DNA from: Hypericibacter adhaerens
Lineage (GTDB): Bacteria > Pseudomonadota > Alphaproteobacteria > Dongiales > Dongiaceae
Assembly: GCF_008728835.1 (NCBI RefSeq)
Contig: NZ_CP042582.1
Span: 2,197,001-2,261,000 of the forward strand
DNA: 64,000 nucleotides
Reading direction: 5' to 3'
This document shows, one piece after another, positions 43,413 to 52,466 of the stretch. The translations under genes were made by a program, and so were the position numbers. The notes beneath the pieces are model-generated. The model ran no database searches, had not been told where the DNA came from, and worked only from the letters and a program-made list of their open reading frames with translations. Numbering within the stretch: position 1 is the stretch's first letter; every line of letters starts with the position of its first letter.

Positions 43413-44198
43413 GTGAATCCATCCGTCTCCGTTCGCGTCTGGGATCTGCCCACCCGCGTCTTTCATTGGTTGCTGGCTCTCTCGGTTCTGGTGGCCTATG
43501 TCACCGGCGGCGAGCGGGGCACATCCTTCGTCATTCACGTCGGCGCCGGTCATCTGATCCTGCTGCTGCTCCTGTTCCGCCTCGTCTGGGGGTTCATCGG
43601 CAGCCCGCACTCGCGCTTCGGCGATTTCATCTTCTCCGCGCGCTCGATCTGGAACTACGTGAAGGGGCTGGCTCGCTTCCGGGCCGGTCACTTCGTCGGC
43701 CACAATCCGCTGGGCGGGCTGATGGTCCTGGCGCTGCTTCTGCTGCTGCTGGTGATCGTCGGCACGGGCCTGTCGGCGGCGGCGGCGCGCGGCTACCAGG
43801 CGGGATCGCCGCTGATCGCGGCGATGGGCAGCGGCAGCCGCGCCATGGGCGATCTGCATGAGACGCTGGGCAATCTCATCATCATTCTGGCCGGCATCCA
43901 TGTTGCGGCCGTGCTCGGTCACTGGCTGCTGGCCCGCGAGAATCTGGTACGGTCCATGATCACCGGCCGCAAGCAGCTCGTCCCCGGCACGGAGACCAAG
44001 GAGCGGCCCCTGGCGAGCCCTGCCCGTGCCGGCGCCGTGGCCGTCCTGGTGGTCCTGGGGGCGCTGGCCGTGTTCAGCCGGTTCGATGCCGCAACCCTCA
44101 TGACGCGGCCGGAAAGACCGGCGAGCGAGGCCAGCGACAGCGCCAACCCGTCGGTGGCGGACGATTCCGGCGACGAGCCCGGCGAGACCGCGGATTGA
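43413..44198 (+). CDS. Cytochrome b561-family membrane protein
   Basis: This 261-residue inner-membrane di-haem cytochrome has about four or five hydrophobic helices (LPTRVFHWLLALSVLVAYV, LILLLLLFRLVWGFIG, VLALLLLLLVIVGTGLS, NLIIILAGIHVAAVLGHWLL). Haem-ligand-type His residues lie in VFHW, VIHVGAGH, DLHETLGN and GIHVAAVLGH. VRVWDLPTRVFHW is the usual start of the b561/Ni-Fe hydrogenase b-type group. After the haem domain, a further hydrophobic segment (about 204-220) and a polar acidic tail are extra. Start GTG 43413. No soluble cytochrome partner is adjacent. Confidence 0.85.
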   Translation: MNPSVSVRVWDLPTRVFHWLLALSVLVAYVTGGERGTSFVIHVGAGHLILLLLLFRLVWGFIGSPHSRFGDFIFSARSIWNYVKGLARFRAGHFVGHNPLGGLMVLALLLLLLVIVGTGLSAAAARGYQAGSPLIAAMGSGSRAMGDLHETLGNLIIILAGIHVAAVLGHWLLARENLVRSMITGRKQLVPGTETKERPLASPARAGAVAVLVVLGALAVFSRFDAATLMTRPERPASEASDSANPSVADDSGDEPGETAD

Positions 44199-44258
44199 TG
44201 CGGGAAAAGGCCCCTCTGGCCGCGGGGTCGGCATCGCTTTCCTGCCCATGATATAGTC

Positions 44259-44294
44259 GCGCCGGCCCGCCTTTCCTGAAAGGCGGGCCGGCGC
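44259..44294 (+). other. Perfect 17-bp hairpin between cytochrome b561 and Lon-like genes
   Basis: Arms GCGCCGGCCCGCCTTTC (44259-44275) and GAAAGGCGGGCCGGCGC (44278-44294) are perfectly complementary with a 2-base spacer. It ends 36 bases before the Lon-like start. Without a U-tract it is not a canonical terminator; it may be a terminator variant, a stabilising 5' structure, or a cruciform/protein-binding site. Confidence 0.6.
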
Positions 44295-44330
44295 TGCCAT
44301 CATCATGCCCACGCAGGAAAGTGAGGATTT

Positions 44331-46766
44331 GTGGCTGGTCCCATCACCCCGCTCAAGCCCGAGGCGCTTTATCGTCATTGCGATGAAACCGAGCTGCCGT
44401 TCCAGACGACGGCGGAGCTCAAGGATATCCATAACATCGTCGGGCAGGAACGGGCCCTCGACGCGTTGGAATTCGGCATCGGGATCCGCCGCCAGGGCTA
44501 CAACCTCTATGCGCTGGGCCCCGGCGGCACCGGCAAGCACACCATCGCCTTCGGCTTCCTGCATCAGCGCGCGCGCTCCGGTCCCGTGCCGCCGGATCTC
44601 TGCTACGTCAACAATTTCGATGTGCCGTACAAGCCGATCGCCCTGCGCCTGCCGGCCGGCCGCGGCAGCAAGCTGCAAGCCGAGATGCGGAGCCTGATCG
44701 ACGATCTGCGCGTCGCCATCCCGGCGCTCCTGGAGAGCGAGGACTACCGCAACCGCCGCCAGCTCATCGACGAGGCCACCAAGAACCAGCAGGCGGCCGT
44801 GTTCGAGGGGTTGCAGGCCAAGGCCGAGCCGAAGGGGATCGCGCTGTTGCGCACCCCGATGGGCTTCGCCTTCGCGCCGGTGCGCGACGGCGCGGCCTTG
44901 AGCCCCGAGGAGTTCCAGAAGCTCTCGGAAGCCGACCGCAAGCGCATCGAGACCGATCTCAAGGCGCTGCAGGAGGAGCTCGAGGAGGAGCTGCGCAAGT
45001 TTCCGCAGATGGAGCGCCAGCGGCGCGACCAGGCGCGCGAGCTCGACCGGCAGGTGACGAGCGCTGCCGTCGCCAACGGCATCGCCAGCGTCAGGGATCA
45101 TTTCCGCGACCTGCCGGATGTGGTCGGCTATCTCGACGCGGTCGAGAAGGATATCGTCGACAATGCCGATGCCTTCCTGCCGAGCGACGGCGAGACGCCG
45201 GCCGTGCCCGGCGCCGTCCGCCAGCCGCCGGCGGCCCGCGACCGTTTCCGGCGCTACCGCGTCAATCTGCTGGTGGACCACACCCACCAGGTCGGCAGCC
45301 CGGTCATCTATGAGGACAATCCGACCATGCCCAACCTGGTCGGCCGGGTGGAGAACCTCGCCGAGCTGGGGGCCCTGATCACCGACTTCACGCTGATCAA
45401 GGCGGGCGCCCTGCATCGGGCCAATGGCGGCTATCTGATGCTCGATGCGCAGAAGCTGCTGACGCAGCCTTATGCCTACGAGGCCCTGAAGCGGGCCTTG
45501 CGGGCGCGCTCGATCACCATCGAATCCCCCGGACAGGCGCTGAGCCTGGTCTCGACCGTGTCGGTCGAGCCGGAACCCGTCCATCTCGACGTGAAGATCG
45601 TCATCGTCGGGAGCCGCGAGATCTACTACCTGCTGGCCTCGCAGGACCCGGAATTCAACGACCTCTTCAAGGTGGCGGCCGATTTCGACGACGACATGCC
45701 GCGCGAGGAGGACGCGATCCAGGCCTATGCGCGGCTGATCGCCACGATCGGCCGGCGCGAGGGGCTCAAGACCTTCGACCGCGGCGCGGTGGCCCGGCTG
45801 ATCGAGCAGGCCGGGCGCATCGCCGACGACAACCAGAAGCTCACCACGCGGTTCGGCGACATTGCCGATCTGATGCGCGAGGGCGACTACTGGGCCGACA
45901 AGGCGAAGCGGGACGTCATCGGCGCCGACGATATAGAAACGGCGATCGACCAGCAGATGCACCGTTCCGGGCGCATCCGCGAGCGGTCGCTCGAGGTGAT
46001 CGACAGCGGCATCGTGCTGATCGACACCGCGGGCAGCAAGGTCGGCCAGATCAACGGCCTTTCGGTCCTGTCGCTGCCGAACTTCTCCTTCGGCAAGCCG
46101 AGCCGCATCACGGCCAGGGTCAGGCTGGGTCGCGGCGAGGTGATCGATGTGGAGCGCCGCGTCGAGCTGGGCGGGCCGACCCATTCCAAGGGCGTGCTGA
46201 TCCTCTCGGCCTTCCTCGCGGCGCGCTATGCCAGCGACCAGCCGCTTTCGCTCTCGGCCACGCTGGTGTTCGAGCAGTCCTATGGCGGGGTCGACGGCGA
46301 CAGCGCCTCCTCGGCCGAGCTTTATGCGCTGCTCTCGGCGCTCTCGGAGCTGCCGATCGACCAGTCCTTCGCCGTGACCGGCTCGGTCAACCAGTTCGGA
46401 CAGGTGCAGGCGATCGGCGGCGTCAACGAGAAGATCGAGGGCTATTTCGACGTCTGCCGCCATCATGGGCTGACCGGCAAGCAGGGCGTGCTGATCCCGG
46501 CCTCGAATGTCCGCCATCTGATGCTCCGGCGCGATATCATCGAGGCCGCGCGCAAGGGCCAGTTCCGGATCTTCCCGGTCGAGACCATCGATCAGGGGAT
46601 CGAGATCCTGACCGGCTTTCCCGCCGGCGCCCGCGAGGATGACGGGAAGTTCCCCAAGGGCAGCGTCAACCGACGCGTCGAGGACCGGTTGATCGCACTT
46701 GCACAGCAACGCCGCCGTTTCGGAGCCGGTGACGGCGCCGAAACGGGGCAGGAGGGTAGAGCATGA
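44331..46766 (+). CDS. Lon-like ATP-dependent protease (LonB/LonC type)
   Basis: This 811-residue AAA+ protease has Walker A GPGGTGKHT at residues 63-71 near the N-terminus, a long inserted coiled region (about 170-260), the second half of the AAA module around GALHRANGGYLMLDAQKLL, VKIVIVGSREIYYLL and PREEDAIQAYARLIATI, and a C-terminal Lon protease domain with catalytic dyad S658 (DGDSASSAEL) and K701 (NEKIEGYF). The LON substrate-binding N-domain of classic LonA is absent. It degrades damaged or regulatory proteins. It starts with GTG 44331 after GTGAGGA. Its stop overlaps the UspA-like gene, hinting at a stress role. Confidence 0.9.
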   Translation: MAGPITPLKPEALYRHCDETELPFQTTAELKDIHNIVGQERALDALEFGIGIRRQGYNLYALGPGGTGKHTIAFGFLHQRARSGPVPPDLCYVNNFDVPYKPIALRLPAGRGSKLQAEMRSLIDDLRVAIPALLESEDYRNRRQLIDEATKNQQAAVFEGLQAKAEPKGIALLRTPMGFAFAPVRDGAALSPEEFQKLSEADRKRIETDLKALQEELEEELRKFPQMERQRRDQARELDRQVTSAAVANGIASVRDHFRDLPDVVGYLDAVEKDIVDNADAFLPSDGETPAVPGAVRQPPAARDRFRRYRVNLLVDHTHQVGSPVIYEDNPTMPNLVGRVENLAELGALITDFTLIKAGALHRANGGYLMLDAQKLLTQPYAYEALKRALRARSITIESPGQALSLVSTVSVEPEPVHLDVKIVIVGSREIYYLLASQDPEFNDLFKVAADFDDDMPREEDAIQAYARLIATIGRREGLKTFDRGAVARLIEQAGRIADDNQKLTTRFGDIADLMREGDYWADKAKRDVIGADDIETAIDQQMHRSGRIRERSLEVIDSGIVLIDTAGSKVGQINGLSVLSLPNFSFGKPSRITARVRLGRGEVIDVERRVELGGPTHSKGVLILSAFLAARYASDQPLSLSATLVFEQSYGGVDGDSASSAELYALLSALSELPIDQSFAVTGSVNQFGQVQAIGGVNEKIEGYFDVCRHHGLTGKQGVLIPASNVRHLMLRRDIIEAARKGQFRIFPVETIDQGIEILTGFPAGAREDDGKFPKGSVNRRVEDRLIALAQQRRRFGAGDGAETGQEGRA

Positions 46767-47620
46767 CCGCGGAACGTGAGATCGCAGCCGTCCGGCGCAT
46801 CCTGGTGGCGCTCGACGCCTCGCCGGAAAGCATGGCGGCGCTGGAGCAGGCGGCAAGCCTCGCCGTGCGGCTCCAGGCCGAGCTCGAGGGGCTCTTCATC
46901 GAGGATGAGGACCTGATCAACCTGGCGCGCCAGCCCTTCGCCCGCGAGGTCTGCCGCCTGACCAGCGCGGTGCAGAGCTTCGACGTCGCCAGGCTGGAGC
47001 AGGATCTGCGCAACCAGGCCGGCATGGCCCGCAACGCGCTCAGGCAGAAGGCCGAAGCCTTGCAGCTGCGCTGGTCGTTCCACGTCGTGCGCGGCCGGAT
47101 CGAAGGGGCGATCGAGGCCGCAGCCGGGTCGGCCGACCTGCTGGCGATCGGCCGGCGCCGCCAGCCGATCGGCGGCGAGGCGCTGGGGCGGACCTCGACC
47201 AGGATGGCCAAGCGCCTCGGCTGCTCGGTGCTGATGGCGATGCCGTCGCAGCCGCCGGCCCAGGCCCCGGTTGCCGTCGTCTTCACCGCCTCGCCCTGTG
47301 GCGACGCGGCCCTTGACCTGGCGCAGCGCACCGCGCGCGAGGAGGGGCGGCGCCTGCTCGTGATCGTCCAGGCCAAGGACAAAGCCGAATACGAGGCGCG
47401 CAAGCGCCTCATCGAGGAAGGGATCGGCCGCGATCCGAAGCGGATCCTGATCAAGCCGGCCATCGGTCCGGACGGCAAGACGCTGCAGCAGGCCCTCGAA
47501 CGCGAGCAGCCGCAGCTCCTGGTGCTGGGCTGCGACCTGGCCGGCCAGTTGCCGCCCGAGCTGGCGGAGTTCGCGGCGGCCTCCAACTGCCCCGTGCTGG
47601 TGATGCGGGGCTCGCTCTAA
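46763..47620 (+). CDS. UspA-like universal stress protein
   Basis: This 285-residue cytoplasmic protein with two Rossmann-like halves starts IRRILVALDAS-like (VRRILVALDASPESMAALEQAASLA), the normal UspA start. The second half (APVAVVFTASPCGDAALDLA... PQLLVLGCDL... NCPVLVMRGSL) is a diverged repeat. The usual ATP-binding G-x2-G-x9-G[ST] is only partly recognisable, so nucleotide binding is uncertain. It overlaps the Lon-like protease gene by 4 bases (ATGA) and is probably co-expressed with it. Confidence 0.75.
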   Translation: MTAEREIAAVRRILVALDASPESMAALEQAASLAVRLQAELEGLFIEDEDLINLARQPFAREVCRLTSAVQSFDVARLEQDLRNQAGMARNALRQKAEALQLRWSFHVVRGRIEGAIEAAAGSADLLAIGRRRQPIGGEALGRTSTRMAKRLGCSVLMAMPSQPPAQAPVAVVFTASPCGDAALDLAQRTAREEGRRLLVIVQAKDKAEYEARKRLIEEGIGRDPKRILIKPAIGPDGKTLQQALEREQPQLLVLGCDLAGQLPPELAEFAAASNCPVLVMRGSL

Positions 47621-47690
47621 TCTGACGGAGGACGGCGGCCCGGGCTTGCCCCGAGGCCGCACCCGTCGAACTCGCGTCGAAGGAAAAGCG

Positions 47691-48671
47691 ATGGCCAAGC
47701 AGCAGACGAATCCACAGCCGGTGGATGCGGCGGTGACGCCGCGTTTCGGCTCGATCCCGACCTTCATGCGGCTGCCGCATCTGAAGGACCCGAGCCAGCT
47801 CGACATCGCGCTGATCGGCGTGCCTTGGGACGGCGGCACCACCAACCGCGCCGGCGCCCGGCATGGCCCCCGCGAGATCCGCAACATGTCGAGCTTCATG
47901 CGCAAGGTCCATCATGTGAGCCGCATCGCGCCCTACGAGCTCGCCCGCGTGGCCGATCTCGGCGACGCGCCGGTCAACCCGATCGACCTGATGGACAGCC
48001 TGGCGCGGATCGAGAGATTCTTCGCCAAGGTCCATGCCGGCGGCTGCATCCCCCTTTCGGCCGGTGGCGATCACCTGATCACCCTGCCGATCTTCCGCGC
48101 CATCGCGGCGAAGCGGCCGATCGGCATGATCCATGTCGACGCGCATTCCGACACCAACGACCGCTATTTCGGCGACAACAAATACACCCACGGCACGCCC
48201 TTCCGCCGCGCGGTGGAGGAGGGGCTGCTCGACCCCCGGCGCGTCGTGCAGATCGGCATCCGCGGCTCGATCTACAGCGCCGACGACATGGAATTCGCCG
48301 AGAGCTCGGGGATGCGCGTCATCTATATGGAGGAGTTCGCCAGGCTGGGCGTCGAGAAGGTGATCAAGGAGGCGCGCCGCGTGGCGGGTCGCGGCCCCAC
48401 CTATATCAGCTTCGACGTGGACGGGCTCGATCCGGTCTATGCGCCCGGCACCGGCACGCCGGAGATCGGCGGGCTGACCACGCTCGAGGCGCAGCATCTG
48501 CTGCGGGGCCTGCAGGGGCTCGACCTGATCGGCGGCGACGTGGTCGAGGTCTCGCCGCCCTTCGATCCCTCGGGCAACACGGCGCTGGTCGGCGCCACCG
48601 TGATGTTCGAGATCCTCTGCCTGCTGGCGGATGCCGTCGCGCGCCGGCGCAAGCCGCCGAAGAAGCGATGA
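47691..48671 (+). CDS. Agmatinase-family ureohydrolase
   Basis: This 326-residue binuclear-manganese hydrolase shows all ligands: H128 (GGDHLI), D150, H152, D154 (VDAHSDTND) and D242, D244 (SFDVDGLDP). The N-terminal SIPTFMRLPHL and GVPWDGGTTNRAGARHGPR are typical of the agmatinase/guanidinobutyrase/guanidinopropionase group. It releases urea from a guanidino compound; the exact substrate cannot be read from sequence alone. A PuuA-like gene lies 1.7 kb downstream, so a polyamine route is plausible but unproven. ATG 47691 follows AAGGAAA. Confidence 0.88.
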   Translation: MAKQQTNPQPVDAAVTPRFGSIPTFMRLPHLKDPSQLDIALIGVPWDGGTTNRAGARHGPREIRNMSSFMRKVHHVSRIAPYELARVADLGDAPVNPIDLMDSLARIERFFAKVHAGGCIPLSAGGDHLITLPIFRAIAAKRPIGMIHVDAHSDTNDRYFGDNKYTHGTPFRRAVEEGLLDPRRVVQIGIRGSIYSADDMEFAESSGMRVIYMEEFARLGVEKVIKEARRVAGRGPTYISFDVDGLDPVYAPGTGTPEIGGLTTLEAQHLLRGLQGLDLIGGDVVEVSPPFDPSGNTALVGATVMFEILCLLADAVARRRKPPKKR

Positions 48672-48689
48672 ACGCGTTCTGAAGCCGCC

Positions 48690-49097
48690 TCAGGCGCCGC
48701 GCTTCGGCCAGAGCCCCAGCATGGCTCCGGTGACGAGCGCGGCGGCGACCGTCACGCCGGCATCGATCCAGGCGGCCGGCCAGATCGCGGGAATGAAGGC
48801 GTAGTGCAGCAGCACCGCGCTGCCGGCGAAGGCGATGCCGGTGAAGAGGCCCAGGGCGAGGCCCTGTCCCAGGCCGCGCCGGCCCGTTGCCGCCATCAGC
48901 CAGGCGAGGCCATAGGCCGAGAGCAGGCCGCAGCCGATCGCCACCGCGAACCGCCATTGCCGGCCCTGCATCTGGTCGGGCGTCATGCCGAGACCTGCGA
49001 GCCAGGCGGGCCCGAACAGGAGATGGTACCAGACGAACCCCACGACCTGCTGCAGCACAACCGCCAGCAGCACCGCGAAATGGTTGATGCGTCCCAT
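48690..49097 (-). CDS. DUF1761-like membrane protein
   Basis: This 135-residue protein has four hydrophobic helices: FAVLLAVVLQQVVGFVWYHLLFG, FAVAIGCGLLSAYGLAWLMAA, GLALGLFTGIAFAGSAVLLHYAF and AWIDAGVTVAAALVTGAMLGLW. The pattern with WY in helix one and a GMTPDQM loop fits the DUF1761 family of unknown function. ATG 49097 (GGTGGAG site upstream) is preferred over GTG 49106. It converges with the ureohydrolase gene. Confidence 0.75.
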   Translation of the reverse strand: MGRINHFAVLLAVVLQQVVGFVWYHLLFGPAWLAGLGMTPDQMQGRQWRFAVAIGCGLLSAYGLAWLMAATGRRGLGQGLALGLFTGIAFAGSAVLLHYAFIPAIWPAAWIDAGVTVAAALVTGAMLGLWPKRGA

Positions 49098-49307
49098 GAG
49101 CTCCACCCGCCTCCCGTCCTGATCGCGCGAGGTTCATAGCATGATCGGCAGCGGCGGCGAACGCGCCGGCATGTCGCGGTTCCGGTAGGCCGGTCCGCGC
49201 CCGGGCCTGAGACTCGGGAGCTTCGAGATCCGGCACGGTTCCCATTCCTACGCCATGGCAAAGCGCTCTAGAATTGCCGATCCACGGCATCGAATCGCGG
49301 GCGCCCC

Positions 49308-50246
49308 ATGGCTTTGCCGATCATCATCGACACGGATCCCGGCCAGGACGATTGCATCGCCATCCTGCTGGCGCTGGCCTCGCCGGAATTGCAGGTGCTG
49401 GGGCTGACCACGGTCGCCGGCAACGTGTCGGCACCGCAGACGGCACGCAACGCCCTGCGCATCTGCGCGCTCGCCAAGCGGCGCGACCTGCCGGTTTTCG
49501 CCGGCTGCGAGCGGCCGCTCCTCAACCAGCCCTATCACGCGCCGGAGATCCACGGGGAGTCGGGGCTCGACGGGGCGCATCTGCCCGAACCCCGCACCAA
49601 GCTGCAGCCACGCCACGCGGTCGACTGGCTGGTCGAGACCCTGATGAGCCGCGACGAGCCCACGACGATCGTGGCGGTGGCACCGCTGACCAACATCGCG
49701 ATGGCGCTGCGCCGCGAGCCGCGGATCGCCGACAAGATCAAGAGGCTCGTCATCATGGGGGGCGCGCTCCGGGTGGGCGGCAACATGACGCCGGCCGCCG
49801 AGTTCAATGTCTTCGTCGACCCGCATGCGGCGGCGATCGTGTTCGACAGCGACATCGATATCGCGCTCTTCCCCCTGGACGTGACCTGGAAGGTGCGGGT
49901 GCGGTACGAGCATGTGGAGCGCCTGCGCGCCGCGAAGGGCGCCGCCGCCCATACCGTCGCCGACCTGATGGATTTCTATCTCGGCACCGAGGCCATGGCC
50001 CAGAGCGGCCAGGACAAGGGCGCGCCGCTGCACGATGCCTGCGCCATCGCCTGGCTCATCGACCCGACGCTGTTCCGCGGCTCGCGCCTCTCGGTCCGGG
50101 TGGAGACGGGCAGCCCGCTCACCCTGGGCCAGACGCTCCCCGACTGGCGCGGCCTCTGGGACCGCCCCGCCAATGTCGAAGCCTTCGAGGACGCCGACGC
50201 GCCCCGCATCCTCGACCTGCTGATCCAGCGGCTGGGAAAGCTGTAG
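49308..50246 (+). CDS. Inosine-uridine-type nucleoside hydrolase
   Basis: This 312-residue enzyme opens with the calcium-binding signature IIIDTDPGQDDCIAILLALA; GGALRVGGNMTPAAEFNVFVDPHAA and LHDACAIAWLI (active-site His/Asp) follow. It cleaves the N-glycosidic bond of ribonucleosides to ribose and base. Length is normal for the IU-nucleoside hydrolase family. No nucleoside transporter lies beside it. ATG 49308. The C-terminus is followed by a GC-rich palindrome shared with the convergent PuuA-like gene. Confidence 0.92.
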   Translation: MALPIIIDTDPGQDDCIAILLALASPELQVLGLTTVAGNVSAPQTARNALRICALAKRRDLPVFAGCERPLLNQPYHAPEIHGESGLDGAHLPEPRTKLQPRHAVDWLVETLMSRDEPTTIVAVAPLTNIAMALRREPRIADKIKRLVIMGGALRVGGNMTPAAEFNVFVDPHAAAIVFDSDIDIALFPLDVTWKVRVRYEHVERLRAAKGAAAHTVADLMDFYLGTEAMAQSGQDKGAPLHDACAIAWLIDPTLFRGSRLSVRVETGSPLTLGQTLPDWRGLWDRPANVEAFEDADAPRILDLLIQRLGKL

Positions 50247-50254
50247 CGGGAGAT

Positions 50255-50360
50255 CATCGCCGCACACACCCTCTCCGCGCGAAGCGGGGAGAGGGAGGGT
50301 GAGGTGCTGGTGAGATCGAGGGTTTGCAGGTACCCCTCACCTCGCAAGAGGGGGCGAGAG
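50255..50360. repeat. GC-rich extragenic palindromic repeats
   Basis: CCCTCTCCGC (from about 50263) pairs with GCGGGGAGAGGG, and a second block CCCCTCACCTCGC...GAGGGGGCGAGAGGG follows, between two convergent genes. The same CCTC/GAGG-rich style of palindrome occurs in the thi operon at 58164-58309. It probably belongs to a dispersed REP-like family and can act as a bidirectional terminator. Confidence 0.5.
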
Positions 50361-50373
50361 GGAGGTTAAGTCC

Positions 50374-51738
50374 TCACAAATACCACTCATACTCCCGCGG
50401 GATGATCTCGCTCAGGATCTGCTCGTGCTCGCCGCGCTTCACCGCAGCGTAGATCTGGAGATAAAGCGGATGGATCGCTTGGCGGAGGACCGTGCCCTGC
50501 TCGAGCCGGTCGACCGCCTCCTGCCAGGTGAAGGGGATGTCGGGATCGACCTCGCCGCTGACATTGCGCGAGGGCGCGGGCGCGCCGGGATCGAGCCGGT
50601 TCTCGATGCCGTGCTGGATCGAGGCGAGGAGGGCGGCCGCCACCAGATAGGGGTTGGCATCAGCGCCGGCGACGCGATGCTCGATGCGCCGCGCCTGGGA
50701 AGAGCCGCCCGGGATACGGAAGGCGACCGAGCGGTTCTGCGCGCCCCAGCTCTTGTTCACCGGCACGAAGCGGTTGGGGCCGTAGCGCCGGAAGGCGTTG
50801 AGGTTCGGGCTGCAGATCGCCATCGCCTCGGCCATCGCCGCCTGCAGGCCGCCGACCGCATGGCGCAGGGTGGCGCTGCCGAGCTCCGATCCGTCGTCGA
50901 ACACATTGCGGCCCGCCTTGTCGAGCAGGCTGACATGGATGTGGGTCCCGCTGCCGTTGCGGTCGAGGAAGGGCTTCGACATGAAGCTCGCGCGCATGCC
51001 ATGGCGCTGGGCCACCGCCTTGATCACGCGCCGCTGCAGCACCGCATGGTCGGCGGCGAGGAGGGGATCGTCCACATGGTCGAGATTGATCTCGTACTGC
51101 GCCGTGGCGAACTCGGTGCAGGCGACGGAGCTCGGAATGTTCTGGGCACGGCAAGCGGCGTCCACCTCGGCGAGGAAGCTGCCGAAGGCGTCGAGCTCCT
51201 CCATCGAGTTGGTCTGCATGCTGGCGAGGCGCTGCCGCGTACCGGGCTGGATCGGCGATTGCGGGCGGCCCAGCGCATCGGGCGCCGGATCGAGCAGGTA
51301 GAATTCGAGCTCGAAGGCCATCATCGGCTTGAGACCGGTTTCGGCGAAGCGCTCCGCCGCCAGCCGCAGGATCTGGCGGGGATCGACGAAATGGGGCGGG
51401 CGCTCGCTGCGCGCCTGCGTCATGAGCAGCTGCGCGCGCGGCTCGGCCGCCCAGGGAACGGGCGCCAGGCTGCCGGGCACGGGATAGGTCACGCAGTCGG
51501 GATCGCCGTCGCTGAAGCCGCGCCCGCAGGGATCGACGGAATCGCCGGTGGCGTAGAGGATGTAATGCGCTTCCGGCATCTGCATGCCGCCGCTGTAGAG
51601 CTTGCCGGCCTTCGCCGCGGGATAGCGTTTCCCGCGCACGAAACCGTTCAGATCGACATAGAGCGCGTCGACGAAGCGCGTTTCGGGACGGGCACGCAGA
51701 TAGTCCTGAAGCTCGGTCGTGGGCAGGCCTTCATCCAT
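50374..51738 (-). CDS. Glutamine-synthetase-family protein (gamma-glutamylputrescine synthetase-like)
   Basis: This 454-residue ATP-dependent amide ligase has the glutamine-synthetase beta-grasp at about 20-110 (VDLNGFVRGKRYPAAK) and the catalytic domain with metal-site MAFELEFYLLDP, FEATAQYEIN-like CTEFATAQYEINLDH, GSGTHIHVSL and RRYGPNRFVPVNKSWGAQNRSVAFRIP. The sequence resembles PuuA-type ligases, which join glutamate to putrescine or other amines, more than nitrogen-assimilating GlnA (no adenylylation-site region is apparent). Ligand assignment is tentative. ATG 51738. Confidence 0.85.
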   Translation of the reverse strand: MDEGLPTTELQDYLRARPETRFVDALYVDLNGFVRGKRYPAAKAGKLYSGGMQMPEAHYILYATGDSVDPCGRGFSDGDPDCVTYPVPGSLAPVPWAAEPRAQLLMTQARSERPPHFVDPRQILRLAAERFAETGLKPMMAFELEFYLLDPAPDALGRPQSPIQPGTRQRLASMQTNSMEELDAFGSFLAEVDAACRAQNIPSSVACTEFATAQYEINLDHVDDPLLAADHAVLQRRVIKAVAQRHGMRASFMSKPFLDRNGSGTHIHVSLLDKAGRNVFDDGSELGSATLRHAVGGLQAAMAEAMAICSPNLNAFRRYGPNRFVPVNKSWGAQNRSVAFRIPGGSSQARRIEHRVAGADANPYLVAAALLASIQHGIENRLDPGAPAPSRNVSGEVDPDIPFTWQEAVDRLEQGTVLRQAIHPLYLQIYAAVKRGEHEQILSEIIPREYEWYL

Positions 51739-51913
51739 GATGAACCCGGTATGAGTGGCGAGAAGGCCGGCACTCTACCGGGAAGCGCCGCCGCCGACAA
51801 ACAGCTACCCCTCGCGGGGTAGTGGCCGGCCCCCACGTGACGCGCCAGGACTTTGCGCTGTCCCCGAGCCCAAGCGGGCCCGGGGCAAACGGATCGCTTT
51901 CGCGAACGAGCTC

Positions 51914-52312
51914 TTATTTGCCGCCGAGCGGATCGGGGCCGAAGCGGTTGTCGCCGACCGTGCCGCGCAGGAAGCCGCACTCGATCAGCGCCCAGAGCGA
52001 ACCGATGATGGGGACGAAGTTGATCAGGATCCACCAGGCGCTCTTGTTGCGGTCATGCCAGCGCTTTCCCTGGATACAGATCGCGGGATAGATCAAGACC
52101 AGACTGGCGATGATCGTGATCGGGCCGTAGCCGGTCGTGGGGTCGGCCAATCCCAGAACGGCATCGAGCACTCCGGCGATGATGCCGATGATGATGAAAG
52201 CCACCACGCCGAACAGCCAGTATTTGGAACGGTTGATTCTGCCATTGAGAGACAGGTAGAGCCACTTCAGGTCCTGATTGGACGGTGCGGTCACGGACGG
52301 CACGGTAGCCAT
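51914..52312 (-). CDS. DUF805 membrane protein
   Basis: This 132-residue protein begins with a soluble part (LKWLYLSLNGRINRSKYWL) and then has three or four hydrophobic helices (FGVVAFIIIGIIAGVLDAVLGL, ITIIASLVLIYPAICI, SAWWILINFVPIIGSLWALIECGFL). The GRINRSKYW motif and RWHDRNKSAWW loop are hallmarks of DUF805. Function is unknown for the family. Single gene, with about 150 bases to the divergent Rieske gene. Confidence 0.85.
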   Translation of the reverse strand: MATVPSVTAPSNQDLKWLYLSLNGRINRSKYWLFGVVAFIIIGIIAGVLDAVLGLADPTTGYGPITIIASLVLIYPAICIQGKRWHDRNKSAWWILINFVPIIGSLWALIECGFLRGTVGDNRFGPDPLGGK

Positions 52313-52466
52313 GATTTGAACTCCCCTGATTGCCCCGAGATGAATCCCCTAAGGGGTAAGGGAGATAATAATCCTGACCAGGGAAGCCGACAATGAGCGG
52401 CCCCTCGGGACATCCCCAATTCGCGTCGGGTTGACCGGACGGCTAACCAGCGCGATTCTCATTGTT

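Noticed and set aside
43398-46856. A 1152-codon minus-strand open frame opposite the cytochrome b561 and Lon-like genes
   Set aside because: It overlaps two well-supported plus-strand genes and encodes no recognisable domain; it is an antisense shadow.
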